From Hymenochaete sp. R1 (Eukaryota > Basidiomycota > Agaricomycetes > Hymenochaetales > Hymenochaetaceae), in contig JAFREE010000021.1 in NCBI GenBank assembly GCA_019400425.1, forward strand, positions 124,001-188,000: a stretch of DNA of 64,000 nt, in the 5' to 3' direction. Positions 38,947 through 51,467 of the stretch are shown here, piece by piece (position 1 is the first letter of the stretch; each line of letters begins with the position of its first letter). The translations under genes were made by a program, and so were the position numbers. The notes under the pieces are model-generated. The model was not told the origin of the DNA, searched no databases, and worked only from the letters and a program-made list of their open reading frames with translations.

Positions 38947-41900
38947 ATGGACAACATCCCCTCAACATCCGCTGCAGCCAGCTCTTCATCACCACCATTA
39001 TCGTTGCCGACGACGAGTACATCTGATATACAACAGCTCAACATCACCGACAAAGTACAAGTAGCACACGTCCCCTCCGCCGCCGCACCACCCGTACGCG
39101 CGAGCCAACGCATCCGGGCCGCAAAGGAGAAGGAGAGAGAAATCGCTGCTGAATACGCTCTCTCTAGCCGCACCGCTAGTACTGTGAGCTTTTCCTTTTT
39201 GTGTTCAGTCCAGGAGTTGCGCAGAAGGTGCTGACGAATACACCGTACACTTCCTGTGGCCTGTGGGCGCTCTACCCGTGACTGACTTGACTTGCAACCT
39301 AGAGACGGAAAGGAAAGGGCAAGGATTCTAGCTCACACCAAGTCCTTGTTCCAGACAACTTTGCGACTGCGACTGCTTCTGCTTCTGCCTCCGTACGTGT
39401 ATCCAAACGGTAAGTTTGCTGGCGTTTGAGCTGAGCACAGAGTTGGTGATTTCTAACCCGGCTCGTCCTTTCTTCGTTGCTTGCTTCGATCATTATCTTA
39501 TATAACCGTTCCATCACGTCGTCCTCACGCAACGCACGCACACTCTCACCCACTCCCACCCGCTCACGCAAACGTCCGTCGCTGGGGTGCTTATTGGCCC
39601 ATTCATCTCGCTACCCTTTCCAACAATATATACGCATATTGTCCATTGTCGACCGAACCCTAGGTCCAAACGCGCCACGCTTTCCACCACAAGTGCTGCC
39701 GCTTTAACCATCAACGAGCCTCAGAGAGACCCAAAGGGGAAAAAGCGCGCTATAGCGGATCGTTCTGCATCTGACGACGACGAAGCGACGAGACCGAGTG
39801 CATCAAAGAAGAGTAGAACGAAAATGAAGAAGGACGCCGCTGCGACCTCACAGACGAGCCCCAAGAAGACGAGGTGCGTTGCTTGCTCGTTTCATTGTAG
39901 TCTCTGAAGGTGTGCTAATCTGAGTTGTGTATGCTCCTGCCATAGGTCTTCAACGAAAGGAAAGAGCGTGGCAAAATACAAGTCGGGCTCGAACCCTGGT
40001 CCCTCACGGACAGACGGTGTCGAAGACCTAATGGATGTCGATTTCGCCGTGAACACGTGCGACAATGACGAATCTATGCTTACGGACGAAGATGAGCATG
40101 AGCACGATTCAGGGGTCGGTAACGACAATGACAGTCATAGTGACAACGAGGGACATAGGGATGTCGAAGGTAATGACGATGACGAGAACTCGGACGACGA
40201 AGACCATTCAGGGAATCTGCCAGCGCCTGCGGCTCCGACCGGTGGTGGACCCGGACATCCTCACGGAGCCGACGAGGCCTTCGCGATGTTTGACTTTGGT
40301 GGCCTGGGCGGCTACATGGGTCAAGTGACTACCAGGCTCCGGACGCTGCTGAACGATATCAAGGCGTCAGCAACCCCGACGGCGAGGCTCATCGCCTTGC
40401 AAGAACTCAACGACCTCCTAAGCTTCGCCACGGAGGACTCGCTGGCGGGTTCCTTCCAGGTGGAGAGCTTCGTGAGGGAACTTGTGAGGATCCTTGGTGG
40501 GACGGGAGGCGAGGCGGCGCAGGATGAAGATGAGGACGACGATGAAGGGGATGGGGAGGACGCGGCGCTTGCTGCGGCGTTGAGTGCGAGTGCAGGTGGG
40601 GCTCCGTTACCTGGAGATGAGAACCTGGAAGCCCAACTCTTGGCTTGTCGGTGTCTTGCTCACTTGATGGAAGCTCTTCCCGGGGTCGGACATACGCTTG
40701 TTTATCATGGTGCCATCCCTGTTCTCTGCAGCAAATTGGTCGAGATATCTTACATTGATCTCGCTGAGCAGACTTTGACTGTGAGTGTTTATTTGCGTGA
40801 ATGTGTTTGTTATCTTATTTCTGACCGACGCTTTCTACTGAATCATGTAGACTCTTGAGAAGATTTCTGAAGAGTATCCGAGTGCCATTGTTCGTGAGGG
40901 GGGTCTCGCTGCTCTCCTCAATTATCTTGACTTCTTCTCAAGTCACGTCCAGCGCACCGCCCTCCGAGCTGCCGCCAACTGTTGTCGAAACATATCTCCT
41001 GACTCTTTCTCCATGGTAAAGGACGTATGGCCAATCTTACGCAACTGCCTTGGCTATGCAGACCAGAAGCTCGTTGATTATCCCGCATTATGTATCATCC
41101 GCGTTATTGAGAGTTATCACCGCGCACATGCCGACAAACTGGAGGTGCTAGTCGATAGTGACCTTATCCGTGCAGCGATTACGCTACTATTGCCAGCCGG
41201 TGGGATCCCTCTTATCCCCGCGAACACTTACACGCTCCTCATTAAGAGTATGGCCACGGCCGCGCGCGCGAGCCCCTCCATTGCTGTAGCGCTTTTAGAA
41301 GCGGATATTGTCACGACACTGTACCAGATATTGACGGGTGTGTTGCCGCCGCAGACGGAGGAGAACTTAGAGTCGGAGCAAGGGGCAAGTGCAAGCGGGC
41401 AAGGGTATGGAGGTGGACTCGCAGATATGACAGTGATGCAGAACTTGGCGCATCGGCCGAAGGAGCAAATCGAAGAGGCGCTGAGCTTGGTATCGGAGTT
41501 GTTGCCGCCTTTGCCTAAAGGTAAGCTCTTGTATTTCTCTTCGGCATTGCGATATTGACGAAATTGACATTAACTGCTTCTGCCTGCGTAGATGGCGTCT
41601 TTGACCACAAGGGATACTCAGAGAGAGCTTTTCATCGTATGGTTAAAGCAAAGGCCAAAGCAGACCGATCTGTCGCTCGGGCTGCAGCTGTGAACACTCT
41701 TTCTGGTTCTACCGACCCACAGTCTGCGTCTTCTTCCCGTGCAGAGACGCCGAATATTATCACGCCCAATGACGAGGATGTCCCGCCTCTCCCAACTACC
41801 ACTACCGAGATCCCAGAACAAGCTGTACCGGTGTCTTTAGCAGGTGCTTCAGTGGGATCAGTGTCCTCGTCCTCGTCATCATCGGCTGATCGTATGAGTC

Positions 41901-44900
41901 TCTTACGCCAACATGAGGGAGTTCTGAACCGCTTCATTACGCTTATGGCCCCGATATTGGTCGACGTGTATGCTGCAAGTGTGTCTGTGCCTGTGCGCAT
42001 CAAGTCGTTGGCGTCGCTATTGAAGGCGATCTCGTTCCAAGACGAGCAACAGCTCAAGCATACATTGACGGTAAGCACTTCTAACGTTCCTGTATTTTGA
42101 CACTTATGTCTGACATCCATCCCACACTCATGTTAGAATGTACCTCTGGCAAGCTTCACCAGCTCCATTCTTTCCGCGAAGGACCACCCAACGCTCATGA
42201 TCGGTGGTCTCCAAATGGTCGAACTGCTCCTCCACAAAGCCTCAGCCGACTTCAAGTCCTCGTTCAGACGCGAAGGTGTGCTGTACGAAATTGAAATCCT
42301 CGCTTCTCGACTCCTCCCGCAACGCCCAAAAGAAAAGAAAGTGAAGGAGGAAGGCAAAGAGGATGTCATACCGTCCTCAGATACCCCTCTCCCTCCCGTT
42401 CCGACTCCCGTTCCCGCAGTGCTTTCGAGTGGCGCGAGCTCCAGCCGACGCGGACAGTCCGTCGAGCCCGAAGACGCGTATACCCTTCGCGCGCGGGTGA
42501 TCCGGTTCAAGTACCTCTCCAGCAACACGGCAGACGAAGGCGACGCGGCGTTCCGGCATTTGAGGGCGCTCGTGGAGGAATTGAAGATACGGGAGAAGGA
42601 TGAGGACGCTGCAAAGGCTACTTTGGCTGGTATTGCGGATTTGTTTGCCAGTCCGGATACGAGTGTTTCCAGTTTCGAGTTGTTGCAGAGTGGGGTTGTG
42701 GATGCTTTGTTAGAGTTTGCGACCGGGAAGGAGTATTTGCGTAAGTCATTTGGTCGTCTTTTTTTTCTTGGTTGACTGGCTAATTGTGAACGGGTGTAGT
42801 ACCACTGAATGTCCGTGAGGAACTTTTGATGAGGGAGCTCGCTGCTGTGAGGGATGTCAAGTCTCAGAGCTCGCCTTTGGCCGTGTTTGTAAAGAAACTG
42901 CAGGAGAGCTTGACACGCATGGAGACCTTCGAGGTCAGCACGGTGTCCTCCAGCTCAGATGGTAAGCAAACAATGCGATTCGAAATCAAATAATAGCGTC
43001 TTTCTAACTGCTGTCTTTTCGTGCCGTAGATTCAAAGCGAAACACTCCTTCACTCCTCGCTCGCTCCATCCGCCTCCGCCTCGTCCCAGAAGAAGGCTCT
43101 GAACCTCCCAAACCCGGTAACAGCAACATCATCGTCTCCATTCACGCCATCGCCACCTTCCAAGCGCTGAATGACTACCTACGCCCCAGGCTGACTGGCC
43201 TCCTCACATCCTTGCCCGGTTCTCGGCTCTCGGGCATGCTCTCGGCCTTAGCTACAGGTCGCCTCCCTCCAGAACTTATGGGTACTGGCTTCCCAGGTCT
43301 CTCAGTCGCCTTCTCGAATCCACCTCCACCTCTACCGTCTGCGAGCGCCAGCGCACCCCCTGCACCTATCGCCGCGACATCGCAGAATCCTCCCGAACCT
43401 ACCCGTCGTCGGAGTCAGCGATTGCGCACGAAGGCGTCGTCAGCGTCGATGTCGGGCGACACGATTGCGAATGGTGGTGCGAGTGGGGCTGCTTCGTTGT
43501 CGACGGCAGCGGCTTCTACAGCGGCGACGGCTCCGCCTTCAGTTGCATCTACGAGCACGGCTGTGGCGGCTTCTGGAATATCAAAAGGGAAGGAAAGGCA
43601 TGAGCGGTCGGATGATACTTTGAGCAGTGAGGGCGAGTCGGATGCGGATTTGTTGAGTGCCAGTGTGGATGCCGAGGTACGGTTCACTTTTTTGGGATCG
43701 TCCTTGGCGTTTTGACCTCATTTATTCTTGTTTTCGTTTAGGTGTTCGATGGGCATGAGGAGAACGAGACAACCGGTGAAAAGACGGTCAACGTCTCTGT
43801 AGCAGATGGTAAGGCAATTATCAGATTTCGTAATTTAGGGTATTAAAAAACTGACCTCGGAATTACAGATGGTTCGAAAGTCGTTGCGCAAACACCAGAA
43901 GGAACTCGTGTCGCTACCCCAGCTGCGGAAGCGAGCACTTCATCGGTCCTCCCACGAGCGTCGTACGCCGCTGCATTGAAAAGCAAGCCGACAGACTGGC
44001 ACCTCGAATTCTCTATGGATGATGGTGTGCTACCCCTGGATACGACAATCTATGGTGCTATTCATCAGCATGAGACGCGCAAATTGCCGGAGAGTGCTGT
44101 GCCGTCTTCGATGTTCTGGTCGACAGTATATACCGTGAAGTACAAGAAGGTTGACGGTCCTATGCCAGTTCAAGACAGTAAGTTGGCTAATAATTTACGA
44201 CTTTACTGATGGAAGGTTAATTTAATAAATTCATAAGATACTGCAGATAGCCTCGCTCGTGCTAGATCACCAGTTACGACCCTGTCTTCGTTGCCAGACG
44301 ATGCACCTCACTCGAAGATCTTGAAGCTCCTACGGGTTCTACATAAATTAAATGTCAGGATCGCAGAAGGAGATATCAGGCTACAGCCAATCTCCGAGTC
44401 TGGTTTTGTCAATAACAAGCTGACAGCCAAGCTTACTCGTCAGCTAGAAGAACCGATGATTGTCGCAAGCTCGTGTCTACCTGAATGGGCAATGGACCTT
44501 CCCATGCATTTCCCCTTCCTCTTTCCGTTTTCCACCCGCTTCTCATTCCTACAGTCGACGTCCTTCGGCTACGCGCGCCTCATCCACAAATGGCAACGAC
44601 AAAACGGGAACCAGGATAGCTCGAGGCGGGACGAAAGTCTCGGATTCCTGGGCCGCCTTCAACGGCAGAAAGTCCGTGTGTCCCGGAAGCACATCATCGA
44701 ATCTGCGTTCAAGGTATTCGAGTTGTACGGCTCGTCGTCGTCTATTCTCGAAGTCGAGTACTTTGACGAAGCGGGTTCTGGGTTGGGCCCCACGCTTGAA
44801 TTTTACGCACTCGTGTCGAGGGAGTTCGCGCGCCGGGACCTGAAGATTTGGCGCGACGCGGACGCAACACTCACGGGACTATATGTGCACCACCCGACGG

Positions 44901-46041
44901 GGTTGTTCCCGACACCTTTGTCGACTAATGCTAGTGATGAAATTACGGAACGACGGGCGTATGTTTTCAGGATTATTGGCCAGTTTGTTGCAAAGGCGAT
45001 GTTGGACTCGAGGATCATCGACATGAACTTCAACAAGGTGTTCCTAAAGATGGTACTTGGTGAAGAAGTGCCTCTGACTATTGCAAACCTTGCAGTACGT
45101 AACGAGGTTTAGCATATCGTTGATTAACAACTGACTCCACTGGCGACTTCTAGATCGTTGACCCGCCATTGGCTGCCTCACTTTTGAAGCTTCAGTCGTT
45201 TGTTGATCCCGAGAGATCTGGCCTCAACACGGTAATGAGAAATTCGACTTGATATTCCACATGTATTAGGCTAAACTAACATTTTCATAGGGGCTGGGCA
45301 CCGTCGAGGACATGATGCTTGACTTCACATTACCGGGACACGATGACATTGAGCTCAGACCGGGAGGGAAAGATATCGATGTGACATCCGAAAACGTTAT
45401 GGAGTACGTCCAAGAAGTCATCGATGCGACGATCGGGACAAGCGCCGCTCTGCAAGCAAAAGCGTTCAAAGAAGGCTTCTCCAGAGTATTCGCCGTCTCT
45501 GACTTGCAAGCATTTTCGGCGGACGAACTTGGTATCCTGTTTGGAAGTGCGGAAGAGGATTGGAGCATTGAGAGTAAGTTAACGAAAAGCAATGTATGCC
45601 AAGCGATTGGCTAATGCTGTACCCTTTATTTTAGCCCTTGCTGAGGCTCTGAAGGCCGACCATGGATTTAATGTGGAAAGCCCAGCTGTGCGAGACTTGT
45701 TGAGCATTTTGTCAGAGTACGAGGGACCGATGCGCCGAGCGTTCCTCCAATTCCTTACTGGAAGCCCCAAACTCCCTATCGGAGGTTTGTTTGGTGTTCT
45801 ACCCTCTTTTCGTTGACACAATACTGATTGCTTCATTCTATCAGGTTTCCGCGGTCTGAATCCACCTTTCACCGTCGTTCGCAAGCCGTGTGACGCACCA
45901 TACACAGCAGACGATTACCTTCCGAGCGTGATGACGTGCGTCAACTACCTCAAGCTCCCGCAGTACAGTTCAAAGGAGATGATGCGCGAGAAATTGAGGA
46001 TCGCCATGCTTGACGGCGTAGGAAGCTTCCATTTATCTTGA
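38947..46041 (+). CDS. ufd4: HECT E3 ubiquitin ligase, TRIP12/Ufd4 family
   Basis: About seventeen exons encode roughly 2,000 residues from the ATG at 38947. The N-terminal third is disordered with basic ([17 protein letters not shown]) then very acidic stretches. An armadillo-like helical part follows, beginning [23 protein letters not shown] and including [11 protein letters not shown] and the family block [15 protein letters not shown]. The HECT domain has [13 protein letters not shown] upstream, [21 protein letters not shown], and the catalytic cysteine in [17 protein letters not shown], ending [12 protein letters not shown]12/Ufd4 forms ubiquitin chains on ubiquitin-fusion and N-degron substrates. 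Intron 2 is unusually long (39412-39662). Confidence 0.93.
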
Positions 46042-47186
46042 GGTATTCTTTACAATAAATGTGGAGTGTACGCATACTCCGCAAGCAGGTAAAATTTTTA
46101 TGAATGCTAGAAGGAAAGTGACGGGATGTTGAGCAGCATGAGGAAGTACCGGAAGTTACAGAAGTTTTAAATCATCCGTTTCTCCATCCCCATGTCCAAA
46201 ATTTATTGCAGACTTTTTTTCTTCTCTTTCTTCTTTCTCCCCTTTCTCGACACTTGTCATACTCTCATGTCCCCCTCCCCCTCATTCATCCGTCACTCAA
46301 ATAATTAGTCAACATTCTTAGTTTTACTTGTCCCCCGTTCTCCAGTGCACAATATATATTGTATGTAGTTTCAACAACTGACAGAATGATTTTTTCCAAT
46401 GTTCCAATATCCGTGCAGAGTCCACCAAGCTTCAACTGGTTAAAATAAGCTTCCTTCATCTGCCAGTCATCTGGAGATCGAATCCGCGAACCGCTAGGTG
46501 CTAAAAACACACGTTTGATCCAACTTAACCACCGATATCAAATGCATGCCACTGAACACGAACTATGGAGAAACCCAAAACCCAAAACCTAGTATGATTC
46601 ATTAAGCAGAAATAAGCGCCATGTGATAATGTAAGATACATGAGGAGGATTCCAAGCACGCTCGAATTGAGACGAAGAGTGGTGGTGGTAAAGGATAACT
46701 CTAAAAACCGACACGGTTTCGCCTCTTCGCCGCATTTAGTTGGTAGGCCTATAGAAATCATTTGAGGATGATAAATGAAGCGATAGGGAACGATGACGAG
46801 AACGAAAGCGCACGAAATGAAGCAAATCGCGAATGAAAAGGGGAAAGCGAGTGGGCGGAAAAGTTCGAGAGGAAGAAAAAGAAAGCGAGTGCGCGTGAGA
46901 TCAAATCCAGAGAGGAAGGGGAACGAGGGAGGGGCCGAAACATCGTATGCGTTTGTACGAGGTACTGTGAACGCGGGAGCGCCATGAAATTAGGGATCGT
47001 GTTAAGGGTGACCTTAAAAGGAAGTCCTCAGAAGGCAATCTGCCTCTATTAACACTAATGACAACAAAGAATTGAAAGAAGAGAAGGAGAAAGAAAGAAA
47101 GAACGAGGAGATTCCGTCGTCACCACAGCCGGATTGCGCATTCACTAGAGTCAAAGTCATCCTTTCTTTCGCCCATGCGATAATCA
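46042..47186. other. long convergent intergenic region, purine-rich
   Basis: This 1.15 kb separates the 3' ends of UFD4 (plus) and the DnaJ gene (minus). The plus strand is strongly purine-rich from about 46780 to 47110. No gene with support was found. Confidence 0.5.
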
Positions 47187-49347
47187 TCAATGAATGGTAT
47201 GCACCCCGCTCGAGGGCCTCTCCTTCGGAGACGACCCATGAGTTTGTGACTGGGTGTGCGCCGAATTTTGTCCTCGCGCTTGGGCTTGGGCTTGTGCCTT
47301 TGCGCGCGCGCGCGCCTCCAGTTGGAGCTGAGTGTGCTTTGACTTGCCTGCTGCTGCTTCGGCAACCATTCGTTCGAGCTCGCGCCGTTCTTCTGCGGAC
47401 TCGTCGGGGACTGTTTGTCGGAAGATGGCGCCGATGATCATCAATGCCTTCGAAGAATTTGGGGTATTAGATATTGATGCGCCAAGTAGAAGTAGTGTGA
47501 CACATACTTTTGCTCGGTTTAGCAAGACGGAGTCGGGGATGGTATGGTCCTTTAAGACCTTGTCGCACACATCTCGAAGTACTTGCATGACTTCGAACCG
47601 CGTTCCTCTCCAGGAAGCCAGCATGATCTTCCCAGTCATATCCAGTTCGAGAGCCTTGAGTTCATCTTCTGGTATCTCCCCGCGTAGTTGCATCCTTTCC
47701 ATTTCGGCCATGACGTGCTGTACACCCATTCTGGAGAGACATCAGTACAAGCATCGAAAAGATTGGGCGAAGACGACTTGCGCGCTACCAATGACACCCC
47801 AAGCATCCTTCGCCATTGAACCTTTCTCCTTGAGTCGGGAAAAAAAGCCAGGACTACTCATAATATATCAGTCCTGAATGAGAAACCCCAAACAGATAAC
47901 TCGCTTACATTCCAAAAAGTTTACGAGACTTCATGAACGAATTCGCCTTCGTCATGTAGACACTCCCAATAGTATGCAATAACTTTTAAAAGTTAGTTTA
48001 TACATTGAAGAACTTACGAAGCCAATAATCGCACCTCGACACCAAAGCTTTCGAACTTCAAATCCTCCGCCTCCAGTTGAATCTTCTTTTGGAAAGCCTG
48101 TGTCTCCGAATCACTTGGGTCTCCTGGCCTCTCAGCATCCACAAACGGCCTAACGCGCTCTATCAGCTTATCCGTTAGCACTTTCACGCGTTCTTCCATT
48201 GCTTTCTTGCGTTCTTTCTCGAGCTCATCGAGTTTCTGACGCTGCTCTGGCGTAAGCTTCTGTTTGCCCTTCTTCTTGCGCGCTTCTTCTCTCTCCTTTG
48301 TGCTAGCAGTGTCATTCGGTGCGGGAGAAGTAGAAGGCGATGGACCAGGTGAAGGTAATGGCGAGACGTGTAAGCCTGGGGAGGGCTTGGAGGATGGGGA
48401 CGATGGTGGAGGTTGTGCCGGTACGTGGTTTTCAACGGGATGCCCAGCATCGGCTGGTATTGGCTCGCTATGGATTTTCGGCGATGACGGGGCTTCAGTC
48501 GCAGTTGCAGGAGCGGCTGTGGGTACTGCGGGAATGGGTTCGTGCTCTACAGTCGGTGTCGATATCCCAGCATTCTGACCCTTCATCTCCTTGTCTAGCT
48601 CCGCCTTCTCTTCCTCCGTCATGACTGCTGACGCAACGTTTGTCATCTCCTTCATCAAGGAAATTTCTCCGATCTGTGTAACCATCGCAATAATCAGCTT
48701 TTGATCAGGTTTGGAGAGTTAAGCAAGGGGGACGCACGTAATCAAGAAACCTTTCACCACCAAAGACATTCGCAAAGAATCCTTCAGCATCTTCCATACC
48801 AGGACCTTCTTTATCAGTCTGTGTATTTCACTGAGACAAATTGTAACACCCATGTCATCAAAAATGCGCACCATAGATTTGCCATGCTTATCATAAACAG
48901 CTCTCATATTCTGAACCCAAAATCACCCATTTAGTAAACGTACAACGTTCTTGAAGAAAACAGCCTCACAGAATCTGAAAGGATCGAATAGGCTTTGCTA
49001 TCACATCAAGAAACCACTGTGTTAGCTTTGCCAAGACTGACCACATCCTAGAAACACGAAAATCGACAAACCTACCTGATATCCTTGAACTTTTCCTCTG
49101 CCTCGGGAGATTTGTTCTTGTCTGGATGGTACTAATAGCGAGAGTTAATTTAAACATGAGTCTAGCTATACCCAACACCCAACTTACAAGCATTGCTGCC
49201 TTTCGATACGCCTTCTTGAGCTGGGTATCATCGACGTCGGTTGGCACTCCGAGCTGCACACAAAATTATAAGCTCTCACTTTCCCAGTTACCAGAAACCA
49301 AACAAGCGTACGAGGTCATAATATTCCGTCTCTACAGGTTGACCCAT
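47187..49347 (-). CDS. DnaJ-X type J-domain co-chaperone (Caj1/Djp1-like)
   Basis: About ten short exons run from the ATG at 49347 (MGQPVETEYYDLLGVPTD after splicing). The J domain has QLKKAYRKAAM, the HPD tripeptide in YHPDKNKSPEAEEKFKDI, then RAVYDKHGK. FFANVFGGERFLDYIGEISL marks the start of the DnaJ-X region. A Pro/Ser/Ala-rich insert of about 80 residues precedes a charged coiled-coil (LTPEQRQKLDELEKERKKAMEE), and the X domain continues to a tail of alternating Ala/Arg/Gln (EARARAKAQAQAQARGQ). J proteins stimulate Hsp70 ATPase; relatives help peroxisomal or membrane protein import. Which organelle applies here is open. Confidence 0.88.
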
Positions 49348-49864
49348 TGCTGTAGACCGAGGGAGGGGTGGGAGGGGGAAAGAGAGGGGAAAGGGTGATG
49401 GGTGAGGAAGAGAGGAGAAGCAGTGTAAAGCGGCCAAAGTTACTGCGCTGCGCTCAATTCAGTACTGATGCCGAGGGTTACCAAATCAGGAGCCGACAAT
49501 GCCGAACTAACCGCAACTCCGTCGGCCCGGCGACTTTTTTTACCCCTTCCATCCGTCCGCCGCTTCGAAGGTAGGCTTGAAAGACATTCCAAAGGTTTCT
49601 CTGTTTCAAATTCAAGCAACAAGTAGCCCGGTTTACACAACATAATCAAAGGTGATGTGCACTTTGAAGTACCACAAAGTCGGCTAGATACGTAGTAATC
49701 TTCGCTTGTCCAGATGCAGGTCTACTTTCAGCAGCAAAGTATGCCCTCAAAAGGAGACCAGGCAGTGGGCACGCCTTGCAGACCCTAAAAACATTCTCTT
49801 CAATCCCCCCCCCCCCCTCTTTTCTCTCTCCCATCTCTACCGAACTAGCACTGTACTTTCATCG
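49348..49864. other. divergent intergenic region
   Basis: This 517 bp holds promoters for the DnaJ gene and the first tandem paralogue. A run of C (about 11) lies near 49807-49817. A frame open upstream of 49865 lacks an ATG. No other gene was seen. Confidence 0.5.
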
Positions 49865-51205
49865 ATGTCTACCGCAAGTCGTGGTCATTCCAGTCGCAAG
49901 CGCCGTCTCGATTCCCCATCCTCATCTACGCCTCAGAAGAAGATGTCCACATTCGATCGTCATTCTTTGAATCCACTATTCCCGCTTACTGAAGAACAAC
50001 AGAGCTTCGTAGACAAGCTCTGCGAAGATGTTTCAAGGCACTACGAAGCAATCAAAAAAGATATAGCTGCTTTCAACGAAGAGAAGAAGGAACAGGACCC
50101 TCAGAAATCGCTTACAACCCGGCTTACTCAAATGAAAGCAATTTTTAATGCAATCCCTAACATCGAATATGCCCTGCACCCAAATCACATCCATAGTGTT
50201 ACTATCCGCGCTGAGTTGCACAAGGCTACTTACGATGCTGCGAAGTGCAATTTGGAGTATGTGATTCGGTCATTGGTTGCAAACCGTTCGGAGCTTGAGA
50301 AGACGGCATCGCAGTGGAAGGATAGATACCTGCGCAGGGCTCGCAACTACTTTGCTGACGGCCGTATCAGTGCAAACGCAGTTGTCGAGGGTTACCTTAC
50401 GAGCTGGAAATGGCACACACAAACGACTGAAGACGCTGTCTTAGATGGCGTGCGCAAGCTTTTAAAATCTTCCGTCGCGAGTGCCTCTCGGGCTGCAGAG
50501 GCGGGCCCGTCTCTGGCTCCGGTCCATGTTCTTGGCCGCGAGGCTGCTGAAGCCGTAGCAGCTTCGCAAGAACGGCCGTTGCTGCCGATTGATTCGGAGC
50601 TCGTACTTTCGTACAACACCAAGGCTTCGATGGATTCGGAACTCGACAGCCTGGTACTTAAGCTTGATGGACTTTTCCCTGGCCACAGGTTCAAGTGGGA
50701 ACGGGAGGATAAAATGTATAAGGAAAAGGTCAAAGCTTCATCTCAAGCCGCTTCACACAGTTATAAAGATGTGGAAAACCGCGTCATTTCTTTTATATCT
50801 GACCTCGAAGTTCTTGTCGAAGGTCTCGAACAGGAGAATGCAAATCCCCATTTTCGACCTCCTTTTGTGAATCGAGAGACAACAGGCCCACTGTTTATTA
50901 AATTGGCTCGCATCAGGGATGCTATCAAGATCCTCACGCAGCATGAAGACGCCTCCCATTCGGATGTTATTCACCTCTCTTTCGACCACCTCCGCTTTGA
51001 TATCAGAATCTGCAGTGCTATCATACAGCGCCATGTTTTGGTGATGAATGAGCCTGACCATGAGCATCGCCTTGTAGAATATATGAAGAAAGGCGGCTCA
51101 AAGTTACAAGTCATTGAGGATATGGCGCAGCGTGCTCATACAGCTTGCGGGAAAATGCAGGAGCTGTATCAACGCATGGTTTGCTGCTCGAGATTGGAAA
51201 GGTGA
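49865..51205 (+). CDS. helical NLS-bearing protein, tandem copy 1, frameshifted near the end
   Basis: A single exon encodes 446 residues from the ATG at 49865 (MSTASRGHSSRKRRLDSPSS). The N-terminus is Ser-rich with a SRKRR nuclear-type signal; the rest is charged and probably helical, with EYVIRSL, TSWKWHTQTTEDAVLDGVRKLL and HSDVIHLSFDHLRFDIR. The frame ends at TGA 51203-51205. Similarity to the tandem paralogue (52822-54363) continues for about 97 residues in another frame up to 51467, so a net 2-nt loss near 51168-51176 probably truncated it recently; a sequencing error is the alternative. No known domain is recognised. Confidence 0.7.
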   Translation: MSTASRGHSSRKRRLDSPSSSTPQKKMSTFDRHSLNPLFPLTEEQQSFVDKLCEDVSRHYEAIKKDIAAFNEEKKEQDPQKSLTTRLTQMKAIFNAIPNIEYALHPNHIHSVTIRAELHKATYDAAKCNLEYVIRSLVANRSELEKTASQWKDRYLRRARNYFADGRISANAVVEGYLTSWKWHTQTTEDAVLDGVRKLLKSSVASASRAAEAGPSLAPVHVLGREAAEAVAASQERPLLPIDSELVLSYNTKASMDSELDSLVLKLDGLFPGHRFKWEREDKMYKEKVKASSQAASHSYKDVENRVISFISDLEVLVEGLEQENANPHFRPPFVNRETTGPLFIKLARIRDAIKILTQHEDASHSDVIHLSFDHLRFDIRICSAIIQRHVLVMNEPDHEHRLVEYMKKGGSKLQVIEDMAQRAHTACGKMQELYQRMVCCSRLER

Positions 51206-51467
51206 CGATGAGGCGAAAAAGGAGGCAATGGATCGCGTCAGCGAGTTCACTTACCAAATATCCGATGACGAGGACGTCTCTGCGTCTTCTACCTTATTTG
51301 TAGAGACTCTGAGCGCTATTACTGAGTCTCACTTCAGTCGGACATCAGATGAGGCCAATTTCTCTCTCGCAATGGGACTCGAAGAATTGAAGAAATCGAT
51401 GTGCAATATCGAGAGGCTGAAGGGGGAAGCACGCCAGAGGCATGAAATGCTCAAAAGGCAAAAGTGA
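51177..51467 (+). pseudogene. out-of-frame C-terminal part of tandem copy 1
   Basis: This frame continues the alignment to the 52822-54363 protein after the frameshift: INAWFAARDWKGDDEAKKE, then DRVSEFTYQISDDED and TSDEANFSLAMGLEELKKS against DRVSEFTRKKRNDEG and TSDEANLSLSAGLDEVTKL. It has no further stop until 51465-51467 (TGA), so decay is at an early stage if the shift is real. Confidence 0.6.
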
